From Algoriphagus sp. Y33 (GTDB lineage Bacteria; Bacteroidota; Bacteroidia; Cytophagales; Cyclobacteriaceae): a DNA stretch of 64,000 nt. Each line of letters opens with the position of its first letter. Position 1 is the stretch's first letter. Both the position numbers and the translations under genes were made by a program. Under the pieces are notes generated by a model. That model saw only the letters and a list, made by a program, of their open reading frames with translations, did not search any database and was not told the DNA's origin. Positions 9,886 to 18,108 of the stretch are shown piece by piece. The stretch is from positions 806,001 to 870,000 of the forward strand of contig NZ_CP061947.1 of the NCBI RefSeq assembly GCF_014838715.1. The letters are read 5' to 3'.

Positions 9886-10566
9886 ATGTCCAATTTGCTG
9901 AAGTCCTCTTACTATTTCCCCTTACAGGTCACTATTGATGACAGGGAGCCTGCCTCGTTGGAATATGAGTTCCGGAAATTGGGCAATATGATCATTCACC
10001 GACAGCGGTTGGCAGCAGGTGATTATCTCTTTGACGGGAATTTTTTGGTAGAAAGGAAAACAGTACCTGATTTTTGCCTTTCCATCAAAGACGGTCGGTT
10101 GTTCAGGCAGGCGGGAAAGCTGATCAAAAGCCGAATTCCTTCTTGTATCATCCTAGAAGGGAAAAAAAGGGATTTTAAGCATACGGATTTTTCCCCTCAG
10201 GCTCTTCAGGGCATCTTGCTTTCCCTGTCCTTGGCATTTAGGCTTCCTGTTTTACGTACCAAAAGCACACGGGAAACGGTGAAGGTTATGTTGCAGAGCT
10301 TCAAACAACTCACACGGGATAGGCTGGAAGAACAGCGGTTCTACCCCAGACCCAGTGTCTCAAAAACTAAAAATGACCTTCTTCTAGCCCAAAAAGTCCA
10401 TGTTTTGGGAGGATTTCCGGGGATAGGCGCGGATAAAGCAGAAAGACTCCTGATGAAATTTGAAAATCTCCATGGAGTCTTTACCGCAGGTGAAGAAGAG
10501 CTGCTGAATGTTCCGGGAATAGGAAAAAAGACTGTGGAAAGTCTCATTGAAATTTTGAAGAAATAA
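9886..10566 (+). CDS. Stand-alone ERCC4 (XPF/Hef-type) nuclease with tandem HhH motifs
   Basis: 226 residues. The ERCC4 nuclease signature is complete: D19 in 'TIDDREP', GD at 45-46, 'VERKTVPDF' with E56-R57-K58 and D62, and a basic 'REGRLF'-like 'DGRLFRQAGKL' (GDxnERKx3D). The C-terminal 55 residues contain two helix-hairpin-helix motifs, 'FPGIGADKAERLL' and 'VPGIGKKTVESLI', as in XPF, Hef and Mus81. No helicase domain is present, so this is the short bacterial form that would cut branched or flap DNA as a dimer. It acts in the cytoplasm in repair or recombination. A 40-codon frame begins at the base after its stop. Confidence 0.85.
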   Translation: MSNLLKSSYYFPLQVTIDDREPASLEYEFRKLGNMIIHRQRLAAGDYLFDGNFLVERKTVPDFCLSIKDGRLFRQAGKLIKSRIPSCIILEGKKRDFKHTDFSPQALQGILLSLSLAFRLPVLRTKSTRETVKVMLQSFKQLTRDRLEEQRFYPRPSVSKTKNDLLLAQKVHVLGGFPGIGADKAERLLMKFENLHGVFTAGEEELLNVPGIGKKTVESLIEILKK

Positions 10567-10689
10567 ATGATAGGTGGAAGAAGTAGCTTTGTTGGGAAAC
10601 AGAAAATCCCCATTGAACTTCGGTTCTTTTCCTCCGGGGAAGGCATGAAGTTAATATTCGGCTATGTGCAGGATTCTGCAGAGTCATAG
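10567..10689 (+). CDS. Possible 40-residue protein directly after the ERCC4 gene
   Basis: An ATG at 10567 follows the TAA of the nuclease gene (10564-10566) with no gap and opens 40 codons to TAG at 10687-10689. The peptide is basic at the start and ends 'GEGMKLIFGYVQDSAES'. The zero-gap junction suits translational coupling, but there is no family match that I recognise, and chance cannot be excluded for this length. Confidence 0.3.
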   Translation: MIGGRSSFVGKQKIPIELRFFSSGEGMKLIFGYVQDSAES

Positions 10690-10712
10690 AATGTTAATTT
10701 AACATGAATTTA

Positions 10713-10727
10713 TGCAATAATGTTGCG
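10713..10727 (+). promoter_or_regulatory. Zur-box-like palindrome upstream of the alkaline phosphatase gene
   Basis: TGCAATAATGTTGCG is a 7-1-7 inverted repeat (half-site TGCAAYA) with one imperfect outer base. The same 15-base element occurs twice in the divergent control region at 15197-15250. It overlaps the -33 TTG of the predicted promoter, the position expected for a repressor site. Assignment to Zur is inferred from the zinc-related genes that share the element. Confidence 0.65.
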
Positions 10728-10753
10728 TTTTAGGTTTGCCAGGTTTAGTTTTG
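10723..10753 (+). promoter_or_regulatory. Predicted Bacteroidota-type promoter for the alkaline phosphatase gene
   Basis: TTG at 10723-10725, 20 bases, then TAGTTTTG at 10746-10753, an exact match to TAnnTTTG. The spacing is within the usual range for the primary sigma factor of this phylum. Transcription would start near 10760, about 65 bases before the ATG. Confidence 0.55.
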
Positions 10754-10825
10754 AATCTCAGTACTATAGAAAGCACAGACATACTTGCGTATTTCTGGAA
10801 GTAATTTCACCCTTTATTACGAATA

Positions 10826-12238
10826 ATGAACCGTAGAAAATTTTTCCAAAGAGGATCCTTGCTGGCGGTGGGGTCATCTCTTCTTAATCCATTTGGAGCA
10901 AGTGCAAAGACTACTGCACCATCAGCATTTGGACAGAAAACCGCTAAAAATATAATAGTCGTAGTCAGCGATGGAATGAGCATTGGGACGCTCAATATGG
11001 CAGATGTTCATTTAAGCAGAAAGACAGGAAAAAACAGTAATTGGATCCAACTGTATCAGGAAAATTTGGTGACCCGTGGATTGATGGATATGGCTTCTGC
11101 CAGCTCGGTTGTGACGGATTCCGCAGCGGCAAGCTCCTCCTGGGGAAGTGGTGTAAGGATACGAAACGGTTCCCTGAACATCAGTCCAAAAGGTAAAGAA
11201 TTGCTTCCTATCTGGCAAAAATTCAAGAAGGCGGGAAAGATGGCAGGCTGTGTGACTACAGTACCTATCACGCATGCCACTCCTGCCGGGTTCTGTGTTT
11301 CCTGCAAATCCAGAAATAGTCAGGAAGAGATTGCCGAGAAATACCTTTCCCAACGATTTGATGTAATGATGGGTGGAGGCAAAGGCTACTTCTCACCGGA
11401 ATCCAGAGTGGATAAAAAAGATATATTGGAAGCCTATAGAACTGCGGGCTACGAAGTGCTGCTTACCCGTAGTGAATTGAATTCATCGAAGCTGGATAAG
11501 CCGATTTTGGGTTTGTTCCAAGCTGATGCATTACCCTATTCTCTGGATAGGGAAAATAATCGGGAGCTGAAAGAAGCTGTGCCCACCCTTGCTGAGATGA
11601 CGCTGAAGGCGATTGATAAAATGAAGAACCACACGCAGGGATTTGTACTTCAGGTAGAGGCGGGTAAAGTGGATTGGGCAGCGCATGCCAATGATATAGG
11701 GGGCTTGATATACGACCAGATAGCTCACGATGAAGCGGTGAAAGTAGCGATTGATTTTGCGAAAAATGACGGTAGTACCTTAGTAATCGTAACCACCGAT
11801 CACGGCAATGCAAATCCGGGTTTGATCTATGGATCCGGAGTCAATGACAACTTCGATTCACTGAACGACTACAAGCACACAAATGATTGGATTTTGAACG
11901 GAATTGGCAAGGAAAGTTCTGTGTCCCAGGTGAATGACCGGGTCGAATATGCGACCGGTTATCAGCTGTCCAAGGAGGAAGGGCAGGAGCTTTTAAACTA
12001 CTATTCATCACTTGAGATCGAAGATGGGGTGTATAACCCTAGGCATCTGCCATTCAGGTTACTCAGCGAAATCCAGCAGAAGAGAAACTCGGTAGGATGG
12101 ATCAGTATGGACCATTCTGCGGATTATGTGGAATTGGCCATGTTTGGTCCCGGGAGTGAATTGTTGACTCCTTTTATCAAGAATACCGATCTACACTACC
12201 TTATGCTGGACGCTGCGGGAGTTGAGAATAAATTTTAA
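10826..12238 (+). CDS. phoA: Alkaline phosphatase, PhoA family, Tat-exported
   Basis: 470 residues. The N-terminus has a twin-arginine signal (MNRRKFFQRG, then a hydrophobic stretch ending near ASA at 25-27). Catalytic features are in order: metal ligand D49 in 'VVSDGMSIG', nucleophile S99 in 'VTDSAAASSSW', 'VEAGKVDWAAHANDIGG' with Asp/His ligands (about 270-290), 'VTTDHGNANPG' (about 325), and 'MDHSADYVELAMFGPG' near the end. These are the two-zinc, one-magnesium ligands of the PhoA superfamily. It hydrolyses phosphomonoesters in the periplasm. The length is normal. A shared zinc-type operator upstream suggests repression when zinc is replete and expression when zinc is scarce, alongside or instead of phosphate control. 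Confidence 0.9.
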   Translation: MNRRKFFQRGSLLAVGSSLLNPFGASAKTTAPSAFGQKTAKNIIVVVSDGMSIGTLNMADVHLSRKTGKNSNWIQLYQENLVTRGLMDMASASSVVTDSAAASSSWGSGVRIRNGSLNISPKGKELLPIWQKFKKAGKMAGCVTTVPITHATPAGFCVSCKSRNSQEEIAEKYLSQRFDVMMGGGKGYFSPESRVDKKDILEAYRTAGYEVLLTRSELNSSKLDKPILGLFQADALPYSLDRENNRELKEAVPTLAEMTLKAIDKMKNHTQGFVLQVEAGKVDWAAHANDIGGLIYDQIAHDEAVKVAIDFAKNDGSTLVIVTTDHGNANPGLIYGSGVNDNFDSLNDYKHTNDWILNGIGKESSVSQVNDRVEYATGYQLSKEEGQELLNYYSSLEIEDGVYNPRHLPFRLLSEIQQKRNSVGWISMDHSADYVELAMFGPGSELLTPFIKNTDLHYLMLDAAGVENKF

Positions 12239-12538
12239 CCCGGAATTATAGCTAGTGTAGTGCTAACCATAACCTGTCAGGGTTACATCATTGTTTTTTG
12301 ATAAATAAATAAGCTTTTAAGACCCTACTAGCAAAAGCTGACAGGTGGGGGCAATATGATCGATATTTCAATATTCCCCCCATTTACTAAATGTTATTAA
12401 TCAACATGTTGGAAAACAGTGAGTTTAAGCTGATTCCCAAATACGCTGATATAACTTGACAAGTTTTATTTTTGTCAAAGTTTACACCCCGCCTGACAGG
12501 TTTATCCGGTGCTTTTTACACTTAACAACACTGGCTTA
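12239..12538. other. Convergent intergenic region with three CCTGTCAGG-type motifs
   Basis: Three related short palindromic words lie here: AACCTGTCAGGGTT near 12270, GCTGACAGGTGG near 12337, and CCTGACAGGTTTA near 12492. They may be remnants of an extragenic palindromic repeat family or terminators for the converging genes. No gene is seen. Confidence 0.4.
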
Positions 12539-13510
12539 TCAGGCTTGGGTTCCTGATGCATGATCGGAGGATAGCGCCCTCTTAAACAGTTTTTCCAGAG
12601 CAGTGCGCTGAAGACCTTTGCCGATGACTACAAGTTGTGATTTCGGAGATTCCACCCCGGTGTTATTTTCGGAATGGGAAATCTCCACCTGTTTTCCATG
12701 AGTCTGGACTATAGAGGGAGTTTTTTCATTTTGGAACCATACCAGCCCTTTGATGCGGTAGATCTGATGATAACTTATGAAAAGAACCATGGTGAGCTGA
12801 TTGAGAAGCATTTCCCTGTCAAATGGTTGGTTTACCTCTAGGAGGAGGCTTTTCAATGGATGTTCGGAAGCCTTTTCTCTCCATTCCGGTGTGTTGCTTG
12901 GGTTCCACGCACTTCTTTCTTGGGTGAAAATATCCAACGGAAGTTGACCTTGGTCGGTGGGTAGCATTCTTGCGAGTGTATTGATATTCAGTAGCAGCTC
13001 TACCAGGTTTATAAGGTATTTTGGTGTTACGAGGGATTTCTTGTTCAGCACAATAACATCTGCTGCGGCGATTTGTCGGCCTACTTCCGGGATTTCTTCG
13101 ATCCAGTCTTCCAGAGAGGAAGCATCCACTACACACATAACTGACTTCAGGTCAAAATACATGGCTACTTCCTTCTGGGTAAAAAGTGCTGCAATACTGC
13201 CCGGATCAGCCACTCCGGAAGCCTCAATAAATAAATTGTCGGGTTTGGGGTCGGTACGGATGATAGCCGCCAGTACGTCTACCAGCTCCTCATCCAATGA
13301 GCAACAGATGCAGCCATTATTCAGCTCAAAAAGAGATTCATAGCGGGCTGCAACCAGATGCGAATCAATGGATACTTTTCCGAATTCATTCTCTATAATA
13401 ATGTTTTTCTCATTTTTTCTTGCTTCAAGGAGGCGGTTTAAAACAGTCGTTTTTCCCGCCCCCAAAAAGCCGGTAAGTAAATACACATTAATACGGGGTA
13501 CTTTCTCCAT
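12539..13510 (-). CDS. COG0523 (CobW/YjiA-type) GTPase, second copy in operon
   Basis: 323 residues. The P-loop 'GFLGAGKTT' (residues 14-22) is followed by 'IIENEFGKVSID', then the metal-binding 'GCICCSLDEEL' (C67-x-C69-C70), 'IEASGVADPG' (Walker B region), and 'VLNKKSL' (the NKxD-like guanine motif with K in place of D). The C-terminal CobW_C domain is visible around 'YRIKGLVWFQNEK'. COG0523 proteins are GTP-dependent metallochaperones; those under Zur control insert or mobilise zinc. It lies 63 bases after the stop of the next COG0523 gene on the same strand and is probably co-transcribed with it. Confidence 0.87.
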   Translation of the reverse strand: MEKVPRINVYLLTGFLGAGKTTVLNRLLEARKNEKNIIIENEFGKVSIDSHLVAARYESLFELNNGCICCSLDEELVDVLAAIIRTDPKPDNLFIEASGVADPGSIAALFTQKEVAMYFDLKSVMCVVDASSLEDWIEEIPEVGRQIAAADVIVLNKKSLVTPKYLINLVELLLNINTLARMLPTDQGQLPLDIFTQERSAWNPSNTPEWREKASEHPLKSLLLEVNQPFDREMLLNQLTMVLFISYHQIYRIKGLVWFQNEKTPSIVQTHGKQVEISHSENNTGVESPKSQLVVIGKGLQRTALEKLFKRALSSDHASGTQA

Positions 13511-13573
13511 TTGAAAGGGTTAATCATTCATAATAGTAGCTTTTGATCTTTTACGGGCGTTTTTCAGCATGCC

Positions 13574-14767
13574 CTAAATAGGCCACTCATCTTTAAACTG
13601 TGTGGTCATAGAGAAATTTTTCGATTCTTTTTCGGTGACCAGACATGCGGTCAACTCCTCTAGTAACAACTCTTTTTCCAAATCTTGCCCGATCAGAACC
13701 AGTTCATTCATGCGATCTCCGAATTGACTGTCCCACTTTTTCCTAATCAAATCCCTGTTCTCCACATATCCGGGGTTTCGCAGTCTTTCCTTTTCAGAAT
13801 AGGCCGCCCACCAGGTGCCAAAGAGATCCGCTTTCAATGAGCCGCCTGCCTGGCTCCAGAGTAGGGCATGATGAGGACGCGTAGCCAGCCAAAACAGCCC
13901 TTTGCTTCGCAGGATATTTGATGGCCAGGATTGGTTGATGAATTTCCAGAACCTGCCGGGATGGAAAGGTCTATGGTCTCTGAATACAAAACTGCTGATG
14001 CCATATTCTTCTGTTTCAGGGACATGCTCTTTGTTCAGTTCCTTGAGCCAGCCGGCAGCCTGCTCTGCTTTGTCATAATCGAACAGATGTGTGTTGAGTA
14101 CTTCTTTTGGTGCCACCTGTCCATAGGAAGTCCGGATGATCTTCGCCTCAGGATTCAGTTTGATCAGCATTCCTTCCAGAAGTTTTAGGTTTTCCTCAGC
14201 TACCAAATCACTTTTGTTCAACACGATTACATTGGCGAATTCGATCTGATCGGTCAACAGATTTACAATCGATCTGGCATCTTCAGGATCATCGGTCATG
14301 TTTCTGTCCAATATGGTTTCTTGGGAACCAAAATCCTTAAAGAAGTTGAATGCATCCACCACGGTCACCATGGTGTCTAATCTACTGATTTTATGGAGAT
14401 CCAGCAGGTTGTCCCCTGTCTCAAATGAAAAGGTCTGTGCTACGGGAATTGGCTCTGAGATGCCGGTGCTTTCGATCAGCAAATAGTCAAATTTATTTTG
14501 TTTGGCCAGCTTCTGAACTTCCTCGATCAGGTCTTCCCGAAGCGTGCAGCAAATACATCCATTGGACATCTCAATGAGTTTTTCTTCTGTTCTGGAGAAT
14601 CTGACCTCGTTTTGGACCAGCTTGGAATCCACATTTACCTCACTCATGTCGTTGACTATGACCGCGACTTTGTAGCCCTCACGGTTGTTAAGCACGTGGT
14701 TGAGTAGGGTGGTTTTTCCGGTGCCTAGGAAACCGCTTAGTACGGTCACTGGAATTCTGTTTTGCAT
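13574..14767 (-). CDS. COG0523 (CobW-like) zinc-related GTPase
   Basis: 397 residues. The P-loop '[16 protein letters not shown]' at 11-26 is followed by '[11 protein letters not shown]', the CxCC motif '[12 protein letters not shown]' (C71, C73, C74), '[14 protein letters not shown]', and the guanine motif 'VLNKSDLV'. The C-terminal domain has '[16 protein letters not shown]' and '[12 protein letters not shown]', the signature of the long COG0523 subgroup (ZigA/YeiR-like) often placed under Zur. It should act in the cytoplasm, using GTP hydrolysis to deliver zinc to client enzymes under limitation. The start ATG at 14767 is 3 bases from the stop of the MerC-like gene, indicating an operon. 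Confidence 0.9.
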   Translation of the reverse strand: MQNRIPVTVLSGFLGTGKTTLLNHVLNNREGYKVAVIVNDMSEVNVDSKLVQNEVRFSRTEEKLIEMSNGCICCTLREDLIEEVQKLAKQNKFDYLLIESTGISEPIPVAQTFSFETGDNLLDLHKISRLDTMVTVVDAFNFFKDFGSQETILDRNMTDDPEDARSIVNLLTDQIEFANVIVLNKSDLVAEENLKLLEGMLIKLNPEAKIIRTSYGQVAPKEVLNTHLFDYDKAEQAAGWLKELNKEHVPETEEYGISSFVFRDHRPFHPGRFWKFINQSWPSNILRSKGLFWLATRPHHALLWSQAGGSLKADLFGTWWAAYSEKERLRNPGYVENRDLIRKKWDSQFGDRMNELVLIGQDLEKELLLEELTACLVTEKESKNFSMTTQFKDEWPI

Positions 14768-14770
14768 AGT

Positions 14771-15184
14771 TTAATGGGAAGGGTGTTTACAGTCAGGGAA
14801 TTCGATTTGGGATTTTTTGATATAGCTCCAATTGACATAGTGGGCAACTCCCACCAGTACTGCACCGATAGGTGTAATGATAAACTCCAGTTCTTCTGGG
14901 CTCAGGATCAGCCCAAAAGCTATGATTAGAAACCCTATGCTGACTATAAGTATGGGCAGCTTTTTCTTATGATGGCGTAGATACCCGTGCGAGAGGGCAT
15001 ATAGAGCCAGAGATAGACTAAGCAAAATAATGCTGTATTCTATCCAAGGATTGTCCAAGAACCCCAATCCTAAAAACGGAAGAGAGCTAATCAAAAAAGG
15101 CAATAAAGCGCAATGGATAGCACAGGCTATAGAGGCGGAAAAGCCGATAAAATCCAAATGGGTTCCTGCGAAAGTGTTTTTCAT
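14771..15184 (-). CDS. MerC-domain membrane protein
   Basis: 137 residues from ATG 15184. Longer in-frame readings from 15286 would run across the operators and are rejected. Four hydrophobic segments are visible. Helix 1 carries 'SASIACAIHCALLPFL' with a Cys-x3-His-Cys arrangement typical of MerC-family metal-responsive proteins. The C-terminal tail has 'FPDCKHPSH', a likely metal-binding end. MerC was named for mercury transport, but Bacteroidota members commonly sit in zinc-regulated operons; a zinc role is inferred from context. It is the first gene of the leftward operon with the two COG0523 GTPases. Confidence 0.8.
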   Translation of the reverse strand: MKNTFAGTHLDFIGFSASIACAIHCALLPFLISSLPFLGLGFLDNPWIEYSIILLSLSLALYALSHGYLRHHKKKLPILIVSIGFLIIAFGLILSPEELEFIITPIGAVLVGVAHYVNWSYIKKSQIEFPDCKHPSH

Positions 15185-15196
15185 ACGATTATTAAT

Positions 15197-15211
15197 TGCA
15201 ATAATGTTGTA
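15197..15211 (-). promoter_or_regulatory. Zur-box-like palindrome, leftward operon
   Basis: TGCAATAATGTTGTA differs from the consensus TGCAAYAWTRTTGCA at one base. It lies 13 bases before the start codon of the MerC-like gene, in a position to block transcription of the leftward operon. Confidence 0.62.
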
Positions 15212-15225
15212 AGTATAAAAATTAA

Positions 15226-15251
15226 CAAACTTAAATGCAACATTATTGCAA
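15226..15251 (-). promoter_or_regulatory. Possible promoter of the leftward MerC-COG0523 operon
   Basis: On the minus strand TAAGTTTG (15233-15226) matches TAnnTTTG. The nearest TTG is only 15 bases upstream (15251-15249), shorter than usual, so the -33 part is uncertain. The Zur-like box at 15236-15250 lies inside this promoter. Confidence 0.35.
15236..15250 (+). promoter_or_regulatory. Zur-box-like palindrome, perfect copy in the divergent control region
   Basis: TGCAACATTATTGCA is a perfect 7-1-7 palindrome in its outer bases and the reverse complement of the motif at 10713. It overlaps the -33 TTG of the rightward promoter and the leftward promoter, so one protein here could control both directions. 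Confidence 0.7.
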
Positions 15252-15276
15252 ATAAGCGTTGAAGTATATAGGTTTG
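15246..15276 (+). promoter_or_regulatory. Predicted promoter of the rightward ABC operon
   Basis: TTG 15246-15248, 20-base spacer, TAGGTTTG 15269-15276 (exact TAnnTTTG). The start site would be near 15283, downstream of a possible TTG start codon at 15259. This supports ATG 15298 as the true start of the ATPase gene. Confidence 0.55.
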
Positions 15277-15297
15277 ACACGTCCAATACACACTCGT

Positions 15298-15963
15298 ATG
15301 CTTACTATACAATCACTTTCATTCGAATATGACTTATACAACCGCTTTGAATTCCCTGATATTCAGATAAATGAAGGGCAGGATTTGCTGGTTTTTGGGG
15401 AGTCTGGAATCGGAAAAACCACTTATCTGCATTTGATAGCAGGTCTTTTGAAACCAAAAACAGGGAGAATTCTGATTGATGGGATAGATATCAGCCGTCT
15501 AAGTGGTAGGCAGCTGGATACTTTTAGGGGAGATACCATTGGAATTGTCTTCCAGCACCCGCATTTTATACATTCACTTACCTTGGGAGAAAATCTTTCG
15601 ATAATCCGCTGTGTGGGTAAAAAGCAGCCTGATCCCCAGAGGATAAGAGGTGTGCTGGACGGACTTGGACTACTTTCCAAAATCAACGTCCGTCCACATC
15701 TTCTCTCCCATGGAGAACAGCAGCGTGCCGGTATTGCGGTGGCAGTAATCAATGAACCCAAATTGATCTTGGCAGATGAACCTACATCAGCATTGGATGA
15801 TAAAAATTGCATTAAAGTCATTGAGTTGCTAAAGAGCCAGACCAAGCGGAATGATGCAAGCCTGATTATTATTACACACGATCAACGTCTTAAGCCTGAG
15901 TTCAGCCATTCCATACTTCTTTCTGCAAAGCAAACTACCCGGACTTCAACTATCAAAGAATGA
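15298..15963 (+). CDS. ABC transporter ATPase of a Zrg-like zinc-regulated system
   Basis: 221 residues from ATG 15298. All ABC motifs are present: Walker A 'GESGIGKTTYLHL', Q-loop 'FQHPHFIH', signature 'LSHGEQQRAGIAVA' (LSHGE instead of LSGGQ), Walker B 'LILADEPTSALD', and H-loop 'IITHD'. The sequence is closest in style to the LolD/MacB type that pairs with FtsX-like permeases. The gene overlaps the permease start by 4 bases (ATGA), so they are translationally coupled. It energises the permease from the cytoplasm. The Zur-like box and promoter just upstream suggest expression under zinc limitation. Confidence 0.87.
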   Translation: MLTIQSLSFEYDLYNRFEFPDIQINEGQDLLVFGESGIGKTTYLHLIAGLLKPKTGRILIDGIDISRLSGRQLDTFRGDTIGIVFQHPHFIHSLTLGENLSIIRCVGKKQPDPQRIRGVLDGLGLLSKINVRPHLLSHGEQQRAGIAVAVINEPKLILADEPTSALDDKNCIKVIELLKSQTKRNDASLIIITHDQRLKPEFSHSILLSAKQTTRTSTIKE

Positions 15964-17273
15964 ATATTTTCCTCCTAAGTATAAAAAACATAGTATCTAA
16001 GCCGCTTTCTACAGGTTTAAGCTTGATTTTATTGGCTCTAGGGGTGGGGCTCATTTCATTGATGTTTCATGTCGACAGGCATTTGCAAGCTCAGATGAAT
16101 AATAACATTCGGGGTATAGATATGGTGGTGGGAGCCAAGGGCAGTCCTCTCCAGCTCATTCTTTCAGCTATATTCCAGGTAGATGTTCCCACTGGGAATA
16201 TCAAACTGTCAGAGGCTCGAATCCTCCAGAAAAACAGATTGGTAGAGTATGGGATTCCACTTTCTTATGGAGATAGTTATGAGAGTTTCCGCATCGTGGG
16301 AACAACGGATAAATATCCTGAAGTCTACTCCATGAAGATTACGGATGGAAGATTATGGGATAGTTCCATGGAAGTTACTATAGGAGCTACAGTAGCTGAA
16401 AAAACCGGCTTAAAGGTAGGAGATACTTTTTGGGGCTCACACGGCTTGAGTGAAGGCAGCCATGTGCATGAGGAGCAATCCTATGTAGTGAAAGGAGTAT
16501 TTTATCCTTCGGGATCAGTCATTGATCAGTTGATTTTGACAGGGCTTCAGAGTGTCTGGGATATCCATGAAAATCATTCAGACCACGCGGGGGAGGAGCA
16601 TCATGAGGCAGAGCATACAGATGAGGGAGTGACAAAGGACGAGGAGCATGTTCATCATGCCGAGGGGAGCAACCCTGACGCTGCTTTTAGTGATGAGCAT
16701 GAAAGACATTCCCATACCCATGAGAAGGAGCGTGAGATTACGGCTATGCTGGTCAAATTCCGCAACCCCGTGGGGATGGTGCAGCTGCCAAGAATGATCA
16801 ATGAAAAAACCAACATGCAAGCCGCTTTGCCAAACTATGAATTGTTGAAGCTCTTCAGTCTGATGGGCATAGCTACTGCTACACTCAATATGGTTGCCTT
16901 CATAGTTATTTTGGTTTCGGGAATCAGTGTATTTATCAGTTTGTACCTAAGCTTGAAAGGACGTACCTACGAGATGGCCCTTCTCCGTACGTATGGTGCT
17001 TCACGACTGCAACTGCTCAGTATGGTGTTTCAGGAAGGATTGCTTGTCGCTTTTTCAGGTTTTGTGTTGGGGATACTTCTTAGCAGGATTGGATTATTTA
17101 TTGTCTCCATTTTGCTAAAGTCAGACTATCGCTACGAGTTTGCCGATATGGAACTGATTAAGGATGAGGGGTATCTGCTGCTGATCACTTTGTGTATCGG
17201 TTTTTTTTCAGCCCTGATTCCTGCCATTACTGTAGTTAGAATAGATTTATCAAAAAGCCTTGCTGATGCGTAG
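15960..17273 (+). CDS. FtsX-like ABC permease with a histidine-rich periplasmic loop
   Basis: 437 residues with four predicted membrane helices: one near 15-35 and three at about 300-330, 355-385 and 405-430. A MacB_PCD-like domain lies between ('IDMVVGAKGSPLQLILSAIFQVD...'). Residues about 203-258 are an insertion very rich in His, Asp and Glu (for example 'HENHSDHAGEEHHEAEH' and 'EHERHSHTHEKE'), a strong candidate zinc-binding loop in the periplasm. The gene overlaps both neighbours. In Vibrio the ZrgABCDE zinc-acquisition locus pairs an FtsX-like permease and ATPase with a DUF3299 protein; this operon has the same composition, and the His loop may replace the separate zinc-binding protein ZrgA. 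Confidence 0.85.
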   Translation: MNIFLLSIKNIVSKPLSTGLSLILLALGVGLISLMFHVDRHLQAQMNNNIRGIDMVVGAKGSPLQLILSAIFQVDVPTGNIKLSEARILQKNRLVEYGIPLSYGDSYESFRIVGTTDKYPEVYSMKITDGRLWDSSMEVTIGATVAEKTGLKVGDTFWGSHGLSEGSHVHEEQSYVVKGVFYPSGSVIDQLILTGLQSVWDIHENHSDHAGEEHHEAEHTDEGVTKDEEHVHHAEGSNPDAAFSDEHERHSHTHEKEREITAMLVKFRNPVGMVQLPRMINEKTNMQAALPNYELLKLFSLMGIATATLNMVAFIVILVSGISVFISLYLSLKGRTYEMALLRTYGASRLQLLSMVFQEGLLVAFSGFVLGILLSRIGLFIVSILLKSDYRYEFADMELIKDEGYLLLITLCIGFFSALIPAITVVRIDLSKSLADA

Positions 17274-17700
17274 AATTCCATTTCTTTTAGTATGCTGTTT
17301 AATTTCCACTTCCATTTTCGCACAGACGAAGATCAACTGGGACATTCTCTCTGATGTGACCTTTTCGGACAAATACAGCGAGGAAGTAGAGGCGTATTAC
17401 TATTTCCCGACTTTTGGACCATCAGTTTTGGCTCTGAACAATAAAGAAGTGATCATCAAAGGCTATGTGCTCGAAATAGACCGGGGCAATGACGTGTATA
17501 TACTCTCTGCCAATCCATTTGCTGCCTGTTTTTTTTGCGGCGCGGCAGGGCCTGAATCCATCGTGGAACTTAAACTGGGCAAAAACCATCCACGATTGAC
17601 GGTGGATCAGGTAGTAACATTCAGGGGGATTCTTAAGCTGAATGCGGTGGATATATACCAATGCAATTACATACTGGAGAGTGCCGCCATTTACCGTTGA
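17266..17700 (+). CDS. Secreted DUF3299-like protein of the zinc-regulated ABC operon
   Basis: 144 residues from ATG 17266, overlapping the permease stop by 8 bases. A signal peptide ends near 'SIFAQ'. The mature domain contains 'EVIIKGYVLEIDRGNDVYILSANPFAACFFCGAAGPESIVEL', the conserved core of DUF3299 proteins with a CFFC dicysteine motif, then 'VTFRGILKLNA'. It is periplasmic. The family repeatedly accompanies zinc-regulated FtsX-type ABC transporters; the CFFC could bind metal or undergo redox change. The third gene of the operon, so likely induced together with the transporter. Confidence 0.8.
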   Translation: MRRIPFLLVCCLISTSIFAQTKINWDILSDVTFSDKYSEEVEAYYYFPTFGPSVLALNNKEVIIKGYVLEIDRGNDVYILSANPFAACFFCGAAGPESIVELKLGKNHPRLTVDQVVTFRGILKLNAVDIYQCNYILESAAIYR

Positions 17701-18108
17701 CGGGGTAGTGGAGTATTGGGCTTCGTGATAGTGATATTGTGGATTGATAAAACACGTATATCGCACTTTTCCATACTCTTACATTAGCTGCCTCTTTCGG
17801 ATGACGATCAAGGGTAGGAAACAATTTCCTTTGGACATTATTTACCAGGATTTGAAACCCTGGGCTAGAAATATACATGCATACGTCATTCTTGCTTTCT
17901 ATAAGCATCGCATTCGTGACGACACGGACGGTGGCATGGTGTTTTAGCTAACACACTGATCTGTGAGATCCTCCTGCAGTAGCTTTCCTTTCCAAAATAT
18001 ACGCTGGGCATGAGACAATGGCTTTTTTGATTTTATTACTATGGACTGATACCATAACTTAATTGATTTCCTGTAATTTACTGTCGTATGTACTGAAAGC
18101 TAATAATT
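17701..18108. other. Intergenic region without recognised content
   Basis: 408 bases. A 67-codon frame at 17744-17947 begins 'MIKHVYRTFPYS' but shows no domain and no upstream signal, so it is not called. No repeat or terminator was clear. Confidence 0.3.

Noticed and set aside
15185..15286. Longer N-terminus for the MerC-like protein
   Set aside because: It would run through both Zur-like boxes and the divergent promoters; ATG 15184 gives a normal MerC start.
15259..15297. TTG start for the ABC ATPase
   Set aside because: It precedes the predicted transcription start and adds a non-homologous 13-residue leader.
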